A stretch of DNA of 64,000 bases from JARRPM01 sp963765545 (GTDB taxonomy: Bacteria > Pseudomonadota > Gammaproteobacteria > Pseudomonadales > Halieaceae), in contig CAVXWW010000004.1 of NCBI GenBank assembly GCA_963765545.1, positions 1,922,001 through 1,986,000 of the forward strand. Reading direction: 5' to 3'. Shown here piece by piece: positions 1 through 8,729 of the stretch; the stretch's first letter is position 1; each line of letters opens with the position of its first letter. A program made the position numbers and the translations under genes. A model generated the notes under the pieces. The model saw only the letters and a program-made list of their open reading frames with translations, made no database searches and was not told where the DNA came from.

Positions 1-61
1 CCCTGTTGCTGTTGCTGTGCCTCGTAGCAGGCATCGGCGGGCGTTGCTTAAAAGCCGGTAG

Positions 62-988
62 TCACCCGGCCTGACGCAGCGTACGGGCGCGTTTATCTGG
101 TCCGTCATGGCTCCAACCCGGAGCCAGCAGCAGGTAGCGCCAGCGGTCTCCCCATCGACTGGCGCGTTTCACATCCTTTGCGATCGCCTTGTACTCATGG
201 GTTAAAACCCGCCAGGGGTTGTCGCTGTGGATATTGCTGGTCAGGCCATATACCACCGGCTCCTGCGGCACCTCCTCGCTGAAGGTACCAAACAGCCGAT
301 CCCAGATAATAAGAATGCCGCCGTGGTTGCAATCGAGGTATCGCACATTGGAAGCGTGGTGTACCCGGTGATGGGACGGCGTGTTGAACACTGCCTCGAT
401 CCAGGGGTGCAGCTTGCCGACAGCACGGGTATGAATCCAGAACTGGTAGAACAGGCTGATACTGATCATGGTGATCACCATGGCGGGGTCAAAGCCCAGC
501 AGCGGCAACCACAGCCAGAACAGGAACTTGTGCACCCGCTCCCCCACGCCCTGACGCAGGGCGGTACCGAAATTCAGGTACTCGGAGGAGTGGTGGTTGA
601 CGTGTCCCGCCCACAACAGGCGAACCTGGTGGTTCATACGGTGGAACCAGTAGTAACTGAAGTCATCCAGCAGGAACAGCAGCAGCCAGGCCCACCACTG
701 GTGCTGAACCACATCTCGCAGGGGGCTCAGCGCGTGCAGCTCAACCATGATGGCGATCGCCACCAGACGCGGCACGATCTCCACCACGCCCGCCAGCACC
801 ATCATGCTAAGTGACGCCATGGTGTCACTGCCCCGGTACCAGCCCAGACCCTGCCGCCTGGCCCAGTAGGCCTCGATGGCTATCGCAAGGAAATATAGCG
901 GCAGTGCTATAAGCGTCAGGTCATCCTCGAAAAATTCCTGCACAGCTGTCCCCAATACATTGAGGACACAGTCTATCCATAGTGCCAA
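62..988 (-). CDS. Sterol desaturase / fatty acid hydroxylase family membrane protein
   Basis: The 308-aa protein has several hydrophobic segments and the three histidine clusters of the di-iron membrane hydroxylase family: HRMNH near residue 117, HVNHH near 129 and HHRVHH near 206. Known members hydroxylate or desaturate sterols, fatty acids or alkylglycerols using O2. The substrate here cannot be told from sequence. It is divergent from the ubiX gene, with 188 bp between the two starts. Length and motif spacing are normal for the family. Confidence 0.85.
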   Translation of the reverse strand: MALWIDCVLNVLGTAVQEFFEDDLTLIALPLYFLAIAIEAYWARRQGLGWYRGSDTMASLSMMVLAGVVEIVPRLVAIAIMVELHALSPLRDVVQHQWWAWLLLFLLDDFSYYWFHRMNHQVRLLWAGHVNHHSSEYLNFGTALRQGVGERVHKFLFWLWLPLLGFDPAMVITMISISLFYQFWIHTRAVGKLHPWIEAVFNTPSHHRVHHASNVRYLDCNHGGILIIWDRLFGTFSEEVPQEPVVYGLTSNIHSDNPWRVLTHEYKAIAKDVKRASRWGDRWRYLLLAPGWSHDGPDKRARTLRQAG

Positions 989-1176
989 AGCAGGGCAATG
1001 ACAGGGCCAGCCGCCTATTTACGCTGGCCAGGCTGCCGCCTGTCGCCCCTGGCCATGCACTGGCAGATGCTGCACGGGATGCGCTACTATCGTCCGCTGC
1101 ACAGTAATGGCCTGCGCGTGAACCGCTGAACTTTTAACGGCGTGCCCCGCAAGCCGCTCCAGAGGCCAGACAGTTC

Positions 1177-1755
1177 ATGCGATTAATTGTAGGCATCACA
1201 GGCGCCAGTGGCGTGATTTACGGTATACGCCTGCTGGAAATGCTGCGTGAATTCCCCGAGGTAGAGTCACACCTCATCCTCAGCAGTGGCGCCAAACTCA
1301 ATATCGCGCTGGAAACCGAATGGCAACACAAGGCTGTCGAGGGCCTGGCCGACGTTGTGCACAAGGACAACGACCTGGCCGCGTCAATAAGCAGCGGCTC
1401 ATGCAAAATTGACGGCATGGTGATTATCCCCTGCTCGATGAAAACCCTGTCCGGCGTGGCCAACTCCTATGCCGACAACCTGATCGTACGCGCCGCCGAT
1501 GTCACCCTCAAGGAACAGCGCCGCCTGGTCCTGGTTCCCAGGGAATCGCCACTGCATGTGGGACATACGCGCCTGTTGCATGAGGCCGCCACCATGGGCG
1601 CCATCATCTGCCCGCCCGCGCCGGCTTTTTACTCTAACCCGCAGAGCGTAGACGACATCATCAACCACACGGTGGGCCGCATTCTCGACCTGTTCGACCT
1701 CGATTGCGCCACCCTGACGCGCTGGCAGGGGCCGGTACGCACCCACAAGGCTTGA
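1177..1755 (+). CDS. ubiX: UbiX/Pad1-type flavin prenyltransferase
   Basis: The 192-aa protein begins with the family signature GITGASGVIYGIRLLEML and carries the SSGS, PCSMKTL, NLIVRAADV, LVLVPRESPL and PPAPAFY blocks seen throughout the UbiX/Pad1 flavoproteins. These enzymes attach a dimethylallyl group to FMN and so supply the prenyl-FMN cofactor of UbiD-type decarboxylases. No ubiD partner lies in this window, so the client decarboxylase must be elsewhere. The length matches E. coli UbiX. The ribosome-binding site (AGAGG) is modest. The metal exporter follows almost at once and is probably co-transcribed. Confidence 0.92.
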   Translation: MRLIVGITGASGVIYGIRLLEMLREFPEVESHLILSSGAKLNIALETEWQHKAVEGLADVVHKDNDLAASISSGSCKIDGMVIIPCSMKTLSGVANSYADNLIVRAADVTLKEQRRLVLVPRESPLHVGHTRLLHEAATMGAIICPPAPAFYSNPQSVDDIINHTVGRILDLFDLDCATLTRWQGPVRTHKA

Positions 1756-1787
1756 CTCCAGTGACTCGCGAAGATCATCGCGACCCC

Positions 1788-2748
1788 ATGGCGCAATGGC
1801 GCCACGACCACGTATTCGAACAGGATCAGAAACGCGCCGGGGAAGCGCGCACGCTGCTGGTGGTCGTCATCACCGCGGTAATGATGGTGATAGAAATTGT
1901 CGCCGGACTGGTCTATGGCTCCATGGCACTGCTGGCCGACGGACTGCACATGGCTTCCCACGCAGCCGCACTGGGCATCGCGGTGCTGGCCTATATTGTC
2001 TCACGTCGGCTCGCGCGGGACCGCAGCTTCACCTTCGGCGTAGGCAAGATCAACAGCCTGGCGGGCTTCACCAGCGCCGTGCTGCTGCTGGGTTTCGCCC
2101 TGCTGATGGCAACCGAGAGTATCGACCGGCTGATCAACCCGCTGGAGATAGGTTTCGACCAGGCCCTGCTGGTCGCGGTCGTCGGGCTTGCGGTCAATGG
2201 CGCCTGCGCCTGGATACTGATGTCGACGCCGCACGAACACGGACACTCACATACACATACACATACACATAACACATAGACATACACATAGTCACGAACA
2301 CGAGCAAAAACACGACCATAACCTGCGCGCGGCCTACCTGCATGTGATCGCCGATGCACTCACCTCGGTGCTGGCTATCGTCGCCCTGCTGGCGGGAAAG
2401 TACTTCGGCGCAGACTGGCTTGATCCCGTGATCGGCATCATGGGTGCGATACTGGTAGCGCGCTGGTCATATGGGCTGATCCGGGATACCGCCGGTGTGC
2501 TGCTGGACCGACAGGCAGATAACAGTCTGGCTGAGCAGTTGCGCCAATCGATAGAGGAAGATTCAACGGCCCGGGTGACCGACCTGCACTACTGGACCAT
2601 CGGCCACGACATCTACGCGGCCGAGCTGGTGATTGTCAGCAGCGACCCCGCCGCGCCCGGGCACTACCGCTCACTGGTGCCGGATCACCTGAACGTGGTA
2701 CATATCACGATTGAAGTACACCGGCTGGATGGGCATTCGACCGGCTAG
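1788..2748 (+). pseudogene. dmeF: DmeF-type CDF Co/Ni (divalent metal) exporter, frameshifted in its His-rich loop
   Basis: Two adjacent reading frames make up one cation diffusion facilitator. The first (from ATG 1788; a GTG at 1761 is possible) has the N-terminal motifs MMVIEIVAG, GSMALLADGLHM and FTFGVGKINSLAGF, then stops at 2277-2279. The second, one base out of phase, resumes with ADALTSVLAI, WLDPVIGIMGA and the cytoplasmic DLHYWTIGHD segment, ending at 2748. DmeF proteins export Co2+/Ni2+ from the cytoplasm. The break lies inside a CACATA hexamer tract coding the histidine-rich loop between membrane helices. Removing a single A at 2271/2272 would fuse both halves in frame and give a His-X-His loop through the whole tract. 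It is either a real frameshift or an assembly error. The stop overlaps the convergent aldolase stop. Confidence 0.85.
2249..2290 (+). repeat. Imperfect ACACAT hexanucleotide tract in the CDF gene
   Basis: About seven hexamer-like units (ACACAT with variants AGACAT and TCACAT) run through the His-rich loop codons. One unit has an extra A (AACACAT at 2271-2277), which shifts the reading frame. Gain or loss of whole 6-bp units would only change loop length by His-Thr pairs and keep the frame, so unit slippage alone does not explain the break. Confidence 0.85.
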
Positions 2749-3776
2749 ATGGTACCGCGCTCCCTGGCCATGTCCAGAGCCAGGTCCTCTATCATATCCT
2801 CCTGGCCACCCACCGTGCGCCGGCGACCCAGTTCCACCAGGATGTCCCGCGAGGACAGGTTGTACTTGGCGGCGCTGCGTTTTGCGAACAGTAAAAAGGA
2901 TGAATACACACCGGCATAGCCCAGGGTCAGCGCATCGCGATCCACCCGCACCAGGTGGTCCATCATCGGCACGATCTTGTCCTCGGCAATATCCATCGCC
3001 TTGAACAGGTCCACCCCGGTTTCAACGCCCATGCGCTCGCACACGGCGATAAACACTTCCAGTGGCGTGTTGCCGGCCCCGGCGCCCAGGCCCGCCAGGG
3101 AGCCATCAATACGATTGGCCCCGGCCTCTACCGCCGCCAGTGAGTTGGCAATACCCATCGCGAGATTGTGATGCCCGTGAAAACCCAGCTCGGTCTCCGG
3201 CTTGAGCTCCGCCCGCGCCAGGGCGACCCGGCTGGTGACATCGTCTGGCAGCATATATCCCGCGGAGTCGGTGATATACACACAGTTGGCACCGAAGCCT
3301 TCCATCAACTTCAACTGGGCCACCAGCTCTTCGGCTTCGATCATGTGGGCCATCATCAGGAAGCCCACCCGGTCCAGGCCCTTGATCTGCGAGGCCATGC
3401 TCAGGTGCTGTTCCGAGACATCCGCCTCGGTGCAATGGGTGGCCACACGAATGGTGGAAATACCGCAATCTACCGCCATCTTCAGGTGGTCCACGGTGCC
3501 GATACCCGGCAACAAGAGCGCGGACACCTTCGCATTCTTCATCTCCTTGCACACGGCGGTGAGGTACTCCTGGTCCGAGGCCGCCGGGAAGCCGTAGTTC
3601 ACGCTGGCGCCACCCAGGCCGTCCCCGTGGGTAACCTCGATCATGGGGACGCCCGCGTCGTCCATCGCTTTCGCGATGTCGACCATCTGCTCCACAGTGA
3701 TCTGGTGGCGTTTGGGGTGCATGCCATCGCGCAGGCACATATCGTGGACGGTAATCTTCTTGCCGTTAAGATCCAT
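2745..3776 (-). CDS. 4-hydroxy-2-oxovalerate aldolase
   Basis: This DRE-TIM metallolyase of about 343 aa cleaves 4-hydroxy-2-oxoacids to pyruvate and an aldehyde at the end of meta-cleavage pathways (DmpG/BphI/MhpE/HsaF type). Visible signatures are LRDGMHPKRHQ (metal and catalytic Arg-Asp), EVTHGDGLGG, HCTEADVSEQH and GFHGHHNLAMG. I chose the ATG at 3776 because it gives about 9 nt to a GGGAG ribosome-binding site and does not overlap the upstream gene; an ATG at 3782 is the alternative. It is the last gene of the leftward run and follows its channelling partner, the acylating aldehyde dehydrogenase, by 22 bp. Confidence 0.93.
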   Translation of the reverse strand: MDLNGKKITVHDMCLRDGMHPKRHQITVEQMVDIAKAMDDAGVPMIEVTHGDGLGGASVNYGFPAASDQEYLTAVCKEMKNAKVSALLLPGIGTVDHLKMAVDCGISTIRVATHCTEADVSEQHLSMASQIKGLDRVGFLMMAHMIEAEELVAQLKLMEGFGANCVYITDSAGYMLPDDVTSRVALARAELKPETELGFHGHHNLAMGIANSLAAVEAGANRIDGSLAGLGAGAGNTPLEVFIAVCERMGVETGVDLFKAMDIAEDKIVPMMDHLVRVDRDALTLGYAGVYSSFLLFAKRSAAKYNLSSRDILVELGRRRTVGGQEDMIEDLALDMARERGTI

Positions 3777-3798
3777 TGTCATCGTCTCCCGAGCCCGG

Positions 3799-4716
3799 CT
3801 AGGCTGCTGCTGTCGCTTGTGGCACAAAGTTACCCGCCAGAATTTCCTCCGCGTACATCTCCGCGGTACGCAGACCGGCCGCGGTCATGATATCCAGGTT
3901 GCCCGCATACCTGGGCAGGAAATCCCCCAGGCCCTCGACTTCCATGTAAATGGAAACCCGCTTGCCCTCGAACACCGGGCCATTCTTGAGGGTATAGCCC
4001 GGCACATACTTCTGCACTTCCTCGATCATTTCCCGCACCGAGCGGGTGATCGCCTCCTCATCGGGTTCCTCTACCGTCAGGCAATGCACGGTGTCGCGCA
4101 TGATCAGCGGCGGCTCTGCCGGGTTGATCACAATGATTGCCTTGCCACTGGCTGCGCCACCCACTTTTTCTATACCGCTGGCGGTGGTGCGGGTGAACTC
4201 GTCGATATTCTTGCGGGTGCCGGGGCCGGCTGATTTGCTGCTGACGGTGGCTACGATCTCGCCATAGGATACCGCCTGCACCCGGCTGACCGCCGCCACC
4301 AGAGGTATGGTCGCCTGCCCGCCACAGGTCACCATGTTGACGTTCATTGCCTGCGCCGCTACCGCATCGGCCAGGTTTACCGTCGGCACACAGAACGGGC
4401 CTATCGCCGCGGGCGTCAGGTCTATCATCACCGCGCCCTGTTGATTCACCTTGCGACTGTTTTCGGCGTGCACGTAGGCGGAGGTGGCATCGAAACAGAT
4501 TTGCACGCCATCCTCTTTCATCGTTGGCAACATGCCGTCGACGCCTCCGGAGGTGGTTTTCAGGCCCATTTCTTTGGCGCGCTTGAGACCGGGGGATTCA
4601 GCTTCAACACCCACCATCCAGACCGGCTCGATAACTTCGCTGCGCATGGCTTTCATCAGCAGGTCGGTGCCAATATTGCCGGGGCCGATAATGGCGGCTT
4701 TTACTTTCTTGCTCAT
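3799..4716 (-). CDS. Acetaldehyde dehydrogenase (acetylating)
   Basis: The 305-aa protein belongs to the DmpF/BphJ/MhpF/HsaG family, which oxidises acetaldehyde (or propanal) with NAD+ and CoA to the acyl-CoA. It shows the Rossmann motif IIGPGNIGTDL at residues 9-19, the catalytic cysteine in NMVTCGGQATIPL near residue 130, and SKSAGPGTRKNIDEFT. The aldolase gene follows, as expected for the bifunctional complex in which the aldehyde passes directly between the two enzymes. A GAGAG ribosome-binding site precedes the ATG. Confidence 0.94.
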   Translation of the reverse strand: MSKKVKAAIIGPGNIGTDLLMKAMRSEVIEPVWMVGVEAESPGLKRAKEMGLKTTSGGVDGMLPTMKEDGVQICFDATSAYVHAENSRKVNQQGAVMIDLTPAAIGPFCVPTVNLADAVAAQAMNVNMVTCGGQATIPLVAAVSRVQAVSYGEIVATVSSKSAGPGTRKNIDEFTRTTASGIEKVGGAASGKAIIVINPAEPPLIMRDTVHCLTVEEPDEEAITRSVREMIEEVQKYVPGYTLKNGPVFEGKRVSIYMEVEGLGDFLPRYAGNLDIMTAAGLRTAEMYAEEILAGNFVPQATAAA

Positions 4717-4830
4717 TGGTGCTCTCTCGCTTTGTTCGTGTTGTCACAACTCAGGTTAGTAGATGAACGGTTGTATCTTGCTCTGATCGAACCCGGTGCA
4801 ACAACCACCTGTCTTCAAGCAATCGGGCCG

Positions 4831-5622
4831 TCAGACAAACCGACAACTGCAGCCGCCAATCCCTTCAATCTCCAGCGACATTTCATCCCCGGCAACCACC
4901 GGGATCAAGGGCGCAAGGGAGCCGGACAAAATCACCTCGCCCGCTTTGAAGGGAATATCAAACTCACCAAGAGTGTTGGCCAACCAGGCAACCGCGGTCA
5001 AAGGGTTACCCTGCACCGCACTACCCAGACCCTCTGAGTGATGCTCGCCGTTTTTGTAGATAGTCATCTTGAGTGAGGGCAGATCAAAATCCCGGGGGTC
5101 CACCTCGTTGCGGCCAAATACATAGACACCGCAGGAGGCGTTGTCGGCGATCGTGTCCTGGATTTTAATCTTCCAGTCGTCAATGCGTGAGTCCACAATC
5201 TCGAAGCAGGGCATAATGGTGGCGGTTGCATCCAGAACATCCGCCTCGGTGACGCCCGGGCCTTTCAGGTCCTTGCACAGGCGAAAGGCAATCTCACCTT
5301 CTGCGCGGGGTTGAATCAGGTTGCCGGCGATGGGGATATTGGCACCCTCGGGGCACTCCATGGCATCGGTGAGAAAGCCGAAGTCCGGCTGGAACACCCC
5401 CAGCATGTCCTGCACAGGTTTGCTGGTGACCCCGATCTTTTTGCCTACCACTTTTTCACCCGTTGCCAGGCGGCGCTGCAGGAATACCTGCGAAATGCGG
5501 TAGGCGTCCTCGATGGTGATATCGGGGTCCCGCTCGGTCAGGGGCTCCAGCGTGATCCCCTCACGCAGGGCAGAAAACAGGGCATCGCCGTAATCACTGA
5601 TCTCTTCCGGGGTCATCATCAC
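4831..5622 (-). CDS. 2-hydroxypenta-2,4-dienoate (2-oxopent-4-enoate) hydratase
   Basis: The 263-aa protein matches the MhpD/BphH/DmpE/TesE hydratases and the related 4-oxalocrotonate decarboxylases: KKIGVTSKPVQDMLGV, PDFGFLTDAM, the metal-binding region PRAEGEIAFRL, and GSAVQGNPLTAVAWLANTL. It would hydrate the dienoate to the 4-hydroxy-2-oxoacid that the downstream aldolase cleaves. Context favours the hydratase over a decarboxylase, because no 4-oxalocrotonate tautomerase or semialdehyde dehydrogenase is nearby. Three ATGs in a row follow a GGAGAG site, so the start is uncertain by one or two codons. No ring-cleavage dioxygenase is present, so the upstream substrate (aromatic or steroid) is open. 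Confidence 0.88.
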   Translation of the reverse strand: MMMTPEEISDYGDALFSALREGITLEPLTERDPDITIEDAYRISQVFLQRRLATGEKVVGKKIGVTSKPVQDMLGVFQPDFGFLTDAMECPEGANIPIAGNLIQPRAEGEIAFRLCKDLKGPGVTEADVLDATATIMPCFEIVDSRIDDWKIKIQDTIADNASCGVYVFGRNEVDPRDFDLPSLKMTIYKNGEHHSEGLGSAVQGNPLTAVAWLANTLGEFDIPFKAGEVILSGSLAPLIPVVAGDEMSLEIEGIGGCSCRFV

Positions 5623-5706
5623 TCTCCAGACGGGTAACGGTCAATTACCCCACGACTGGCAAGGGCCCGTCAACGCCAGTAAAGCGGGACCGGGAATCAG
5701 TACGCG

Positions 5707-6567
5707 TCAGTAAACCAGTTCTACCCAGCGCTGGCCGGCTTTCAATTCCGCCTTGCGCCGGGCCCACTGGTCGCTGGAACCGATCATGCGGCTGAAGACA
5801 CGATCGAGGGTATCGAGAATGTCGGCGCGGCCCGCTACGTAAACCCGCGTATGGGGGCTTTCCAGCATCGACAGAATTTCTTCCGAGCGTTCTTCCAGGG
5901 CGTAGTCCATGGCGATAGGATCGGCCCAGTTAGGCCTGGGGCTGAGGGCTTTGAAAGCCTCGAAGGTAGCCTGGTCGTAGTACTGGCTGAAGTCGTCTTT
6001 TTCCTCGTTCATGTACAACATCTCCAGCCCGCTGAGGGCGCCATAAAACAACCTCACCTTGCCGCGGTAATCCCCTATATCCTGGTAAATGTGCTTTATC
6101 AGCGCACGAAAAGGCGCGATCCCCGTACCCATGCCGATCAGCAACAGGTCCGTATCCCTGTCCTCGGGTACTTCAAAAGGTATCCCGAAGGGGCCGTTGA
6201 TGCTGACGGTGTCGCCCTCCCTGCGATCGCAGAGAAAGTTGGAAGAGATACCCTCGTAGCGCTCGCCACTGTACTCATCGATATAGTTGCAGCGTTTCAC
6301 GCAAAGTGTCACACGGGGCCGCCCGCCGTTGGCTGCCGGGGGCGTATCGGCGACGCTGTACAGGCGAAAGTGGTGCTTGTGGCCCTGGGCATGTTCACCG
6401 GACACGATCACGCCGATGCTCTGCCCGGGCTGGTAGGCAAACTGCTCCCGCTCCACCTCCAGCACAATCTCGCGCACCTCCTCGCTGGAGCTTTCGGGCG
6501 TGATCCGCTGGCTGGTAAGTACGCGGGCGTTGTAGGTGATGCCGGTATCAAAATCTTCAAGACGCAT
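5707..6567 (-). CDS. Plant-type ferredoxin-NADP+ reductase family protein
   Basis: The product is about 286 aa, starting at the ATG for MRLEDFD; the open frame extends further upstream but overlaps the neighbouring gene. It shows the FAD-binding RLYSVAD, the CVKRCNY segment, SNFLCDRREGD, the NADP-side GMGTGIAPFRALI, YVAGRADI, and a C-terminal WVELVY resembling the aromatic end of plant-type FNRs. Such enzymes move electrons between ferredoxin or flavodoxin and NADP(H). It overlaps the small Cys-rich gene by 11 bp and closes the Rnf gene set, so it likely reoxidises ferredoxin reduced by the co-encoded 2-oxoacid oxidoreductase, giving NADPH beside the NADH from Rnf. Confidence 0.85.
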   Translation of the reverse strand: MRLEDFDTGITYNARVLTSQRITPESSSEEVREIVLEVEREQFAYQPGQSIGVIVSGEHAQGHKHHFRLYSVADTPPAANGGRPRVTLCVKRCNYIDEYSGERYEGISSNFLCDRREGDTVSINGPFGIPFEVPEDRDTDLLLIGMGTGIAPFRALIKHIYQDIGDYRGKVRLFYGALSGLEMLYMNEEKDDFSQYYDQATFEAFKALSPRPNWADPIAMDYALEERSEEILSMLESPHTRVYVAGRADILDTLDRVFSRMIGSSDQWARRKAELKAGQRWVELVY

Positions 6568-6787
6568 GGGTAGTGTCCTCCAGGGGTTGATCTGTTGTCT
6601 GGCCAGTGCCGCGCTCACAGCCCGCGGGGCCGCAGTCACAGTTGTGGCAACCGCTGCGCCCGGCCAGGGCGTCGCGGTCGCTACCGCCGTTTTCAGGAAA
6701 GTGTCGCTGCCACAGGCGCTGCACCGCCAGCCAGGCGCAGGCGATAACAACCATACCCGCGACTGCCGTAAAATAGGTACTCAGCAT
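6557..6787 (-). CDS. Small Cys-rich single-span membrane protein, NqrM-like
   Basis: The 76-aa protein has one N-terminal membrane helix (roughly residues 5-25) and then a soluble tail with the cysteine cluster GCHNCDCGPAGC. This layout resembles NqrM (DUF539), the small assembly factor needed for Na+-NQR, a relative of Rnf. It sits 4 bp after rnfA and overlaps the reductase gene. I infer a role in iron or cluster delivery during Rnf assembly. The similarity is in size, topology and cysteine pattern only, so the family call is tentative. Confidence 0.65.
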   Translation of the reverse strand: MLSTYFTAVAGMVVIACAWLAVQRLWQRHFPENGGSDRDALAGRSGCHNCDCGPAGCERGTGQTTDQPLEDTTHAS

Positions 6788-6791
6788 GGCC

Positions 6792-7373
6792 TCACGCCCC
6801 CAGCCCGGCGAAGCCCATGAACGCCATCGACAGAATGCCGGCGATCATCAGGGTCAGGGCCGTTCCCTGCACCACATCCGGGACCGTAGCAAGTTCCAGC
6901 TTTTCGCGAATACCCGCCATCAACACCAGGGCGAGGGTAAAACCGCTGCCGGCGCCCAGCGCATAAACCAGCGACTGCAGCAGGTCGTAACCCTTGTTGG
7001 TCTGGAAAAGGGCGAGGCCAAGGATTGCGCAGTTAGTGGTAATCAGCGGCAGGAATATCCCCAGCGCCCGGAACAGCGCCGGGCTCATTTTCTTGATAAA
7101 CATTTCCACCAGCTGCACCGTTGAGGCGATCACGACAATATAGGAAATCAATTGCAGGTAGGGCGCATCTATCGCCACCAGCAGACGGTGTATCCCATAG
7201 GCGCAAAGGGAGCTGACCAGCATCACAAAGCAGACCGCACCGCCCATCCGGGTGGCAGTGGCCAGCTTCGCAGACACCCCCAGGAAGGGACAGATGCCCA
7301 GGAAGTAGGCGAGCACGAAATTATTGACCAGGCTGGCATTGAGGAAAATGGTCCACAGGGAATCATTGTTCAC
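6792..7373 (-). CDS. rnfA: Rnf complex membrane subunit RnfA
   Basis: The 193-aa polytopic protein is typical of RnfA/NqrE: six predicted helices with the conserved stretches NNFVLAYFLGICPFLGVS and FLPLITTNCAILGLALFQ. These include the cysteines that ligate an intramembrane iron centre together with RnfE. The start codon overlaps the rnfE stop (ATGA), implying translational coupling. Here rnfA is the last Rnf gene rather than the first as in the E. coli rsxABCDGE order. Confidence 0.94.
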   Translation of the reverse strand: MNNDSLWTIFLNASLVNNFVLAYFLGICPFLGVSAKLATATRMGGAVCFVMLVSSLCAYGIHRLLVAIDAPYLQLISYIVVIASTVQLVEMFIKKMSPALFRALGIFLPLITTNCAILGLALFQTNKGYDLLQSLVYALGAGSGFTLALVLMAGIREKLELATVPDVVQGTALTLMIAGILSMAFMGFAGLGA

Positions 7374-8035
7374 GGTGTCACCTCCTGCACCTTGCCGTGG
7401 CCAGCCTGCCGGCGCAGCTTGAGGTGGTTAAACAGCAACAGCCACAAAGCAAGGGTGAAAAAGCCGCCGCTGGGCAGGATCATGACAATCCAGGGTTGGT
7501 AGGATGCGGGAAACAGCGCAACGCCAAACAATGAACCATTGCCCAGCACCTCCCGCGCACAGCCCAGGCACAGCAGGGCAAAGGTAAAGCCCACCCCCAT
7601 ACCCAGCCCATCCAGCACTGACCGGGTGACCGTATTCTTGGAGGCGAACGCTTCCGCCCTGCCCAGGATGAGGCAATTCACCACGATAAGAGAGATAAAC
7701 GCGCCCAGTGCCCGATGCAGGTCCAGGCTGATGGCCTGTATCAGGTAATCGACCACCGTGACGAAGGTGGCGATGATCAGGATAAAGGTCGCGATGCGTA
7801 CCTGGCGGGGAATAAAGTGGCGCAGCGCGGACACCAGGGTATTGGACAGTACCAGCACGAAGGTGGTTGCCAGCCCCATGGCCAGTGCATTGATCCCCGA
7901 GTTGGTGACGGCCAGCACCGGGCACATGCCGAGCACCTGCACAAATACCGGGTTCTCGCGCCACAGGCCCTTGATGAAATCATCGGTGCTCGACGAAGTC
8001 TCCAGCGTGCCCACTGTTTTCTCAGCCCCCGGCAT
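7370..8035 (-). CDS. rnfE: Rnf complex membrane subunit RnfE
   Basis: The product is about 221 aa from the ATG giving MPGAEKTVG. It matches RnfE/NqrD: GLWRENPVFVQVLGMCPVLA near the N-terminus and IVVNCLILGRAEAFA in the middle, the cysteine segments paired with those of RnfA, and about six membrane helices. The longer open frame to 8107 lies inside rnfG and is not needed. It overlaps rnfG by 14 bp and rnfA by 4 bp. Confidence 0.93.
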   Translation of the reverse strand: MPGAEKTVGTLETSSSTDDFIKGLWRENPVFVQVLGMCPVLAVTNSGINALAMGLATTFVLVLSNTLVSALRHFIPRQVRIATFILIIATFVTVVDYLIQAISLDLHRALGAFISLIVVNCLILGRAEAFASKNTVTRSVLDGLGMGVGFTFALLCLGCAREVLGNGSLFGVALFPASYQPWIVMILPSGGFFTLALWLLLFNHLKLRRQAGHGKVQEVTP

Positions 8036-8726
8036 CGTCCCCTCCCCTGTTTTGCAGTTCCCCCTGCAAGCGATGCAACAGCGGCACCCACCGGGCACTG
8101 CTGTCACGCAGGATGGCCGCGATCGCCTTGGAGGAAATGGTCGCGCCGGTAATACCGTCGACCTGTGACGGCAGCGTTTTGGCCCCGCTTTTTACCGCCT
8201 CGATCGGGCGCGCCAAAGACTGCCCATCCGCCGCTACGGTCACATCCAGGGCATCAAAATTGGCAAGAAAGGCCGGATCTTTTTCAATCTTGTCGCCCAG
8301 GCCGGGTGTTTCCTTACTCGCCAGTACGCGCATGCCGACGATTGCCTGCCGCCGGGGGGCGTAACCGTAGAGAATGCGAATTACATCCTGGTACCCCATG
8401 CCCTGCGCTTCGATGGCGACACCCACCAGCCGACCGTCTGCATCGTAGCCCGCATGCACCGTGTCGCCGGCAGCGCCACCCTCGCCCGCTCGCTGGAAAT
8501 GACCTTCGGCGTCCAGCGTAAAAGAGGCACGCCCGACGGCGCCCGGCACCACCTGGAATACTGCCTCTTGCAGTGCCGCCGCTTCATTGCGCGCAATGAC
8601 AGGCCCTGTCAGTACGAACACCGACACGATCAGCAACCCACAGACCACACCCACACCCACCAGTGCCCGGTATAACGGCCAACTGGGGGTTGGGGAGAGG
8701 TTGTCGTTGAGGTTGGCTTTGTCCAT
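8022..8726 (-). CDS. rnfG: Rnf complex FMN-binding subunit RnfG
   Basis: The 234-aa protein has one N-terminal membrane anchor (about residues 20-45) and a periplasmic FMN-binding domain. The covalent flavin attachment motif is visible as DGITGATISSKA near residue 198, where a Thr is flavinylated in RnfG/NqrC proteins. SKETPGLGDKI is also family-typical. No apbE flavin transferase gene occurs in this window, so it must be supplied from elsewhere. It is 3 bp after rnfD. Confidence 0.92.
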   Translation of the reverse strand: MDKANLNDNLSPTPSWPLYRALVGVGVVCGLLIVSVFVLTGPVIARNEAAALQEAVFQVVPGAVGRASFTLDAEGHFQRAGEGGAAGDTVHAGYDADGRLVGVAIEAQGMGYQDVIRILYGYAPRRQAIVGMRVLASKETPGLGDKIEKDPAFLANFDALDVTVAADGQSLARPIEAVKSGAKTLPSQVDGITGATISSKAIAAILRDSSARWVPLLHRLQGELQNRGGDDAGG

Positions 8727-8729
8727 TAC

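Noticed and set aside
3..74. Open frame from the left edge with a hydrophobic end (LLLLLCLVAGIGG)
   Set aside because: Could be the tail of a rightward membrane protein, but only 23 codons are visible and it overlaps the hydroxylase gene; too little to call.
998..1129. 43-codon ATG frame between the hydroxylase and ubiX genes
   Set aside because: No ribosome-binding site, no recognisable motif, and odd Arg/Trp/His-rich composition; probably chance.
4740..4760. GTTGTCACAAC palindrome before the acetaldehyde dehydrogenase gene as operator
   Set aside because: Short 5-bp arms inside an apparently continuous operon and no promoter elements around it.
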